From assembly GCA_028712915.1 (NCBI GenBank), contig JAQTPJ010000019.1, positions 1 through 9,992 on the forward strand: a DNA stretch of 9,992 bases, in the 5' to 3' direction. Numbering within the stretch: the stretch's first letter is position 1; the number at the start of each line of letters is the position of its first letter. A program made the translations under genes and the position numbers. This document shows, one piece after another, positions 6,446 through 9,992 of this stretch. Source of the stretch: Candidatus Omnitrophota bacterium (GTDB lineage: Bacteria > Omnitrophota > Gorgyraeia > Velamenicoccales > JABMQK01). The notes below the pieces were generated by a model, which saw nothing but the letters and a program-made list of their open reading frames with translations, was not told where the DNA came from and searched no databases.

Positions 6446-7834
6446 TTATCGCCTTTTGCTTTCCTCAAACAACGGTAATCTTACAATAACAATCGTGCCT
6501 TCTTTGGGCATACTTTTTATTTCTATCTCACCCTTGTGCGCGTTTATTATCCTACGGCATATAGCTAAGCCCAAACCGGCATTTTCTTTATTTTGCTTAG
6601 TGGTAAAAAACGGCTCGAAAAGCCTAGGCATATTCTCTTCAGGTATGCCTACGCCTTCGTCCTGTATCTCCAAGACTGATATTTTCTCTCCAAACATAAA
6701 ACAAGAACTATCCCTGAAACCGGATTTAAGCCCTTTTTGCTGATACTCAGAGCTATAGGTCCTTATAGTAACTTTTCCGCCATTAGGCATAGCCTCGCAG
6801 GCATTCATAAAAATGTTAAAAAATACCTGTTCGAATTGATTGGTATTAATCCTCACCATAAGGGGATCCCTAGAGAATTCTTTTATAACCTGTATATTGG
6901 GGCCTACGGACACTTCCTTTAATAGCCTGATATTATCGTTAAGCGTTGTGTTTAAATCTATTATTTCCAACTTCTGATCGTTTGGCCTGGAGAAATTCAG
7001 AACATCTTTGATAATACTGTTGGCGTTCAAGGCGCTTTGCCTTATCTTCTCGAGAGAAACCCTCAGGTCGGGCTTATCCGCTATTTCATTCTCCAGGTAT
7101 TCTACTCCGCTAAGAATCACCCCTAAGGGATTCTTGATTTCATGAATAATCCCCGAGGCGAACTGGCCTACAACCGCTAACTTCTCCGCCTGGACCATCG
7201 CATCCTCGGCAAATTTCAGTTTATGCATAGCATCCCTGGATTCTTCGCTCTTTTTTAAAATAATCTTTGCTAAAAACGATGAAACATAGGCAATTAAAAA
7301 TAAAGAAATTGAAATAAATACTCCCATAATGATACTCAAAGGGGGATTCAAATTAAGATTGAATACGTGCCCTTTAGGTATAATCTTAAAGAACTCAAGG
7401 TTAAATACAATCAGATAACTCAAAGAACAAAGCCCGGCAATAAGGAATGAGCTTTTGATAGTAACGACTACTCCGGCAAAAATTATAATCAAAGAATATA
7501 CGACGATTATAAAATAGGCGTCTGTGCCGCCAAAGTAATACATACATAAAGTTATCAGAATTACATCCAAAATCTGATGCAGCAACAACACCCAGTTTAA
7601 ATTATTAATACGGCTGATAATAAAACGGTAGGGCTGGTTTATAAACATTTCCAAGAAGACCAGCAGGAAAAGCATAGCCGGATTAAAACCGGATACATTA
7701 AAGAACCAGAACAATAAACCCCATAATGAAATACACATCCCGATGATAAACCTTACTTTTCTCATCAGGAAAAGCTTGCTCTCAAGATTCTCTCTTATTT
7801 CTGATCTTTCTGCTCCGTTGTCTTTTTTCTGCAT
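6446..7834 (-). CDS. Membrane-bound sensor histidine kinase with six predicted TM segments
   Basis: This 462-aa kinase should autophosphorylate on H231 and pass phosphate to the receiver protein encoded next. The N-terminal half holds about six hydrophobic segments (near residues 27-46, 52-69, 81-100, 105-125, 128-148, 165-190) with very short loops, so no extracytoplasmic sensor domain is visible. A short coiled linker (195-218) leads to the HisKA H-box GIIHEIKNPLG (228-238). The ATPase domain has N-box FFNIFMNACEAMPNGG (338-353), G1 DEGVGIP (392-398), F-box LFEPFFTTK (405-413) and G2 AGLGLA (419-424). No HAMP or PAS domain is apparent. The kinase core resembles NtrB/ZraS-like enzymes. The ATG has GGAG 5 nt upstream, and a promoter candidate lies in the gap before it. 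A signal sensed within the membrane is inferred from the topology only. Confidence 0.94.
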   Translation of the reverse strand: MQKKDNGAERSEIRENLESKLFLMRKVRFIIGMCISLWGLLFWFFNVSGFNPAMLFLLVFLEMFINQPYRFIISRINNLNWVLLLHQILDVILITLCMYYFGGTDAYFIIVVYSLIIIFAGVVVTIKSSFLIAGLCSLSYLIVFNLEFFKIIPKGHVFNLNLNPPLSIIMGVFISISLFLIAYVSSFLAKIILKKSEESRDAMHKLKFAEDAMVQAEKLAVVGQFASGIIHEIKNPLGVILSGVEYLENEIADKPDLRVSLEKIRQSALNANSIIKDVLNFSRPNDQKLEIIDLNTTLNDNIRLLKEVSVGPNIQVIKEFSRDPLMVRINTNQFEQVFFNIFMNACEAMPNGGKVTIRTYSSEYQQKGLKSGFRDSSCFMFGEKISVLEIQDEGVGIPEENMPRLFEPFFTTKQNKENAGLGLAICRRIINAHKGEIEIKSMPKEGTIVIVRLPLFEESKRR

Positions 7835-7876
7835 ATAGTCTCCGCTGGTACCTGCCTATCTATGTATATGAGTATA

Positions 7877-7905
7877 ATTTTATCGCAATAACAAAATCAA
7901 ATCAA
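7877..7905 (-). promoter_or_regulatory. Putative promoter of the histidine kinase / response regulator genes
   Basis: In the 81-bp gap between miaA and the kinase gene the minus strand reads TTGATT (plus 7900-7905), a 17-nt spacer, and TAAAAT (7877-7882). It would give a leader of about 35-40 nt carrying the GGAG ribosome-binding site. The surroundings are AT-rich, so chance is possible. The spacing and both hexamers are good, and the position makes sense for separate expression of the two-component pair. Confidence 0.45.
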
Positions 7906-7915
7906 TTAATTTAAA

Positions 7916-8845
7916 CTATATATTATTTATGGCAATATTTCTATCTTTGCCCGGGCTGGCGCATTCTATCCACTTAATTGCCGGGTTTCTCTTAAACCAT
8001 GTCATCTGCCTCTTGGCATATCTATGGGTATTGCGTTTAAGCAGTTGTCTTGCCTCTTTTAAACTGATATCCCCTTTTAAATACAAACTAATTTCTTTCA
8101 TGCCTAAAGCCTGCCTTAGCGTCTTAGAACATTTATTTTTAAGGAGCCTCTTTATTTCCTTGACTGCGCCTTTCTTAAACATCAAATCCACTCTTTCGTC
8201 TATCTTTTTATATAGCTCTGCCCTAGGCATAGTTAAACCGATTATAGAAATATCAAAACGCCTATCCTGCAAAATACCTTTCTTTTGCTTTTGCAGCCTA
8301 GAAATAGGCTTGCCGGTAATCTGGTGGACTTCAAGGGCGCGTATAATCCTTCTCAAATCATTTTTATGTATCTTTTTTGCCGCCGGCGGGTCTATTTTCT
8401 TTAATCTTTGATAAAGATAACTATTCCCATATTTCCCTGCCTGCCGATAAAAATTATCTCTTATCTTTTGATCTTTGGAAGGACACTGAAAAATCCCATT
8501 CAATAAAGAATCAACATATAAACCTGTCCCGCCCACAAAGACAGGCTTTCTGCCCTTATCGTGAATCTCTTCTATCAGATTTTTGCTTAGTTTTATAAAT
8601 TGGCTTACATCAAAATTCCTGGCGGGGCTGACTATATCAATCAAATGGTGGGGTATTTGTTTTCTTTCTCTTAGGGAAGGCTTGCAGCTTAGAATATCCA
8701 ATCCCCTGTATACCTGCATAGAATCACAGGAGATTATCTCGCCGTTTATGCTCTTGGCGACTTCTATGGACAGCCTGGTCTTGCCAACAGCGGTAGGGCC
8801 GACAATAAAAATAATTTTCTTCTTCAATACGCGGGTTTTCACCAC
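7916..8845 (-). CDS. miaA: tRNA dimethylallyltransferase MiaA
   Basis: MiaA moves the dimethylallyl group of DMAPP to N6 of A37 in tRNAs reading UNN codons. The 309-aa protein has the P-loop GPTAVGKT (16-23), the DSMQVYRGLDI segment with D41, PHHLIDI (65-71), GGTGLYVDSLL (105-115), NDLRRIIRALEV (162-173), ALGMKEI (246-252) and the C-terminal THRYAKRQMTWFKRN (273-287). Length is normal. The segment usually reading DIGTAKP is DILSCKP (50-56), a local variation near the substrate site. The start is GTG: the frame opens at the purF stop, and two consecutive GTG codons (8845 and 8842) are the first candidates. AGAGG directly abuts them, so spacing is poor and initiation probably depends on ribosomes ending purF. 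Its substrate DMAPP is made by IspH, which is encoded on the other strand of this window. Confidence 0.96.
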   Translation of the reverse strand: MVKTRVLKKKIIFIVGPTAVGKTRLSIEVAKSINGEIISCDSMQVYRGLDILSCKPSLRERKQIPHHLIDIVSPARNFDVSQFIKLSKNLIEEIHDKGRKPVFVGGTGLYVDSLLNGIFQCPSKDQKIRDNFYRQAGKYGNSYLYQRLKKIDPPAAKKIHKNDLRRIIRALEVHQITGKPISRLQKQKKGILQDRRFDISIIGLTMPRAELYKKIDERVDLMFKKGAVKEIKRLLKNKCSKTLRQALGMKEISLYLKGDISLKEARQLLKRNTHRYAKRQMTWFKRNPAIKWIECASPGKDRNIAINNI

Positions 8846-8848
8846 CTC

Positions 8849-9992
8849 TTATATTTTAACAGCGCACTTTTTCCTGGATTCCTTGCTCTTCTTTGAGCAT
8901 CCCGCCTTAGGGCATTCTCCTGTCCAGCAATATAAACACAACTTCTCCCTGGGCAAACCTATAACATTAACCATGTCATCTATTGTCTGGTATTTTAAAG
9001 TAGTAACTGTCAGGTCGTGCGCGATCCAATCTATCATCTTTTTATGTTTTTCTGATGTATGATCGACATATTCAGATACATCCTCTAAATCATGCCCTTC
9101 CAGATTGCGGATAGCGATACGGGCAACGAGCTCATGTATGCTGCGTGTGGAAATATTAAATCTGCAAGGAAACATTAACGGCGGGCATGCCGGCCTTACA
9201 TGAATCTCTTTAGCCCCGCAATCCCATAACTTCTTTATAGTGAAATTTCTAAGCTGTGTACCCCTCACAATAGAATCCTCGCAAACCACAATCCTGTTGC
9301 CTTCCACAATCTCCTTGATAGGAACTAATTTCATCTTGGCTATTAAATCGCGCGTTTTCTGCGACGGCGGCGTATAACTCCTTCCGTATCCGGGCGTATA
9401 TTTTACGAGCGGCCTTCTGTACGGCTTCCTAGACTCCATCGCATACCCTATGGCATGGGCAATACCCGAATCCGGAACGCCGGAAACAACATCTACCTGA
9501 ATGTCTTTATCGCGCTTTGCCAAACACCTGCCGCACTTCTCTCTGACCACCTCGACATTAATGCCTTCGTAGCTGGAAGCGGGAAAACCTGTGTATATCC
9601 AAAGAAAAGAACAAATCTGGTTAATCTCTGCCTGCGGCTTCTTTTCTGATAATCCATCCTCGTTCAAAAGGACTATCTCTCCGGGGCCAAGATACTTTGT
9701 TATCTTAAAATCGTTGTTGGGAAAGGCTGTTGTCTCGGAAGTCACTGCCCAGGCATCATCGCGTTTGCCTATTACTAGGGCTGAATAGCCTTGAATATCC
9801 CTGGCGGCGTAAACACCATCTTTATTAAGAAGTAACAAAGAACATGAACCCTCTATAACTTCAAAAACCTTTTCTATACCATCAATGATATTTTTCCCTT
9901 CGCTGATTAATTTTGCCACCAGCTCCGTCGCATTCACATTATCCTTACTTACCTCGCTAAAAGAAGTCCCCTGCTTAAGCATATCATTCATT
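8849..9992 (-). CDS. purF: Amidophosphoribosyltransferase PurF, variant type (5' end beyond the right edge)
   Basis: PurF catalyses the first committed step of purine synthesis, making phosphoribosylamine from PRPP and glutamine. The visible 380 residues cover the rest of the glutaminase domain and the whole phosphoribosyltransferase domain. The catalytic N-terminal Cys region is off the window, and the Met at 9991 is internal, since the family is about 450-500 aa. Residues here are numbered from that Met. Motifs are VVSGVPDSG (168-176) and the PRPP loop VVCEDSIVRGTQL (235-247). Cysteines placed like the 4Fe-4S ligands of the Bacillus-type enzyme are C127 (QICSF), C276 (FPC), C352 and C355 (LCLYCWTG). 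Where typical PurF reads FEYVYFARPDS this protein has FLWIYTGFPASSYEG (129-143), and KNRYVGRTF is replaced by KYTPGYGRSY (197-206). It may therefore belong to a divergent PurF subgroup. Its stop is followed after one codon by miaA in the same frame. Confidence 0.92.
   Translation of the reverse strand, partial: MNDMLKQGTSFSEVSKDNVNATELVAKLISEGKNIIDGIEKVFEVIEGSCSLLLLNKDGVYAARDIQGYSALVIGKRDDAWAVTSETTAFPNNDFKITKYLGPGEIVLLNEDGLSEKKPQAEINQICSFLWIYTGFPASSYEGINVEVVREKCGRCLAKRDKDIQVDVVSGVPDSGIAHAIGYAMESRKPYRRPLVKYTPGYGRSYTPPSQKTRDLIAKMKLVPIKEIVEGNRIVVCEDSIVRGTQLRNFTIKKLWDCGAKEIHVRPACPPLMFPCRFNISTRSIHELVARIAIRNLEGHDLEDVSEYVDHTSEKHKKMIDWIAHDLTVTTLKYQTIDDMVNVIGLPREKLCLYCWTGECPKAGCSKKSKESRKKCAVKI

Noticed and set aside
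7929..8411. 160-codon plus-strand frame
   Set aside because: It is antisense to miaA, whose conserved motifs cover the same stretch.

Overview
This window is compact, AT-rich bacterial DNA holding nine protein-coding genes, two of them cut by the window edges. No tRNA, rRNA, CRISPR array, insertion sequence or phage gene was seen. The gene set (HrcA with a CIRCE operator, MEP-pathway IspH, phytoene synthase family, a cysteine-bearing PurF, MiaA, HflX, and an exported TPR protein with a long charged helix) fits a free-living bacterium. The AT-rich coding style and the TPR/charged-helix protein recall uncultured lineages such as Omnitrophota, but that placement is a weak inference.

Left end (1-522): the first 91 codons of hrcA on the minus strand, preceded by a good sigma-A-type promoter and a perfect CIRCE operator. 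This is the start of a self-repressed heat-shock operon that continues off the left edge. The 248-bp gap between the hrcA start and the next gene is a divergent intergenic region. I found no convincing plus-strand promoter in it.

Isoprenoid operon (523-3269, plus strand): a GGPP-type polyprenyl diphosphate synthase, a phytoene/squalene synthase family protein, and IspH. They are separated by 3 nt and by a 4-nt overlap. IspH makes the C5 units IPP and DMAPP, the prenyl synthase elongates them (probably to C20), and the third enzyme condenses two chains head to head. The product is most likely a carotenoid precursor. No desaturase is in the window.

Minus-strand block (9992 down to 3274), in transcription order: purF (5' end off the right edge), miaA, a six-TM sensor histidine kinase, a stand-alone receiver-domain response regulator, an exported TPR/charged-helix/TPR protein, and hflX. 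purF and miaA are almost fused, with one stop plus one codon between them in the same frame. A promoter candidate sits just before the kinase, so the two-component pair may be its own unit. The plus operon and this block converge with a 4-nt gap at 3270-3273.

The housekeeping enzymes are clear. The least explained part is the trio between miaA and hflX: a sensor kinase without a visible extracytoplasmic domain, a regulator with no output domain, and an unrecognised exported protein with matching TPR-like ends. No clearly new defence or mobile system is visible.
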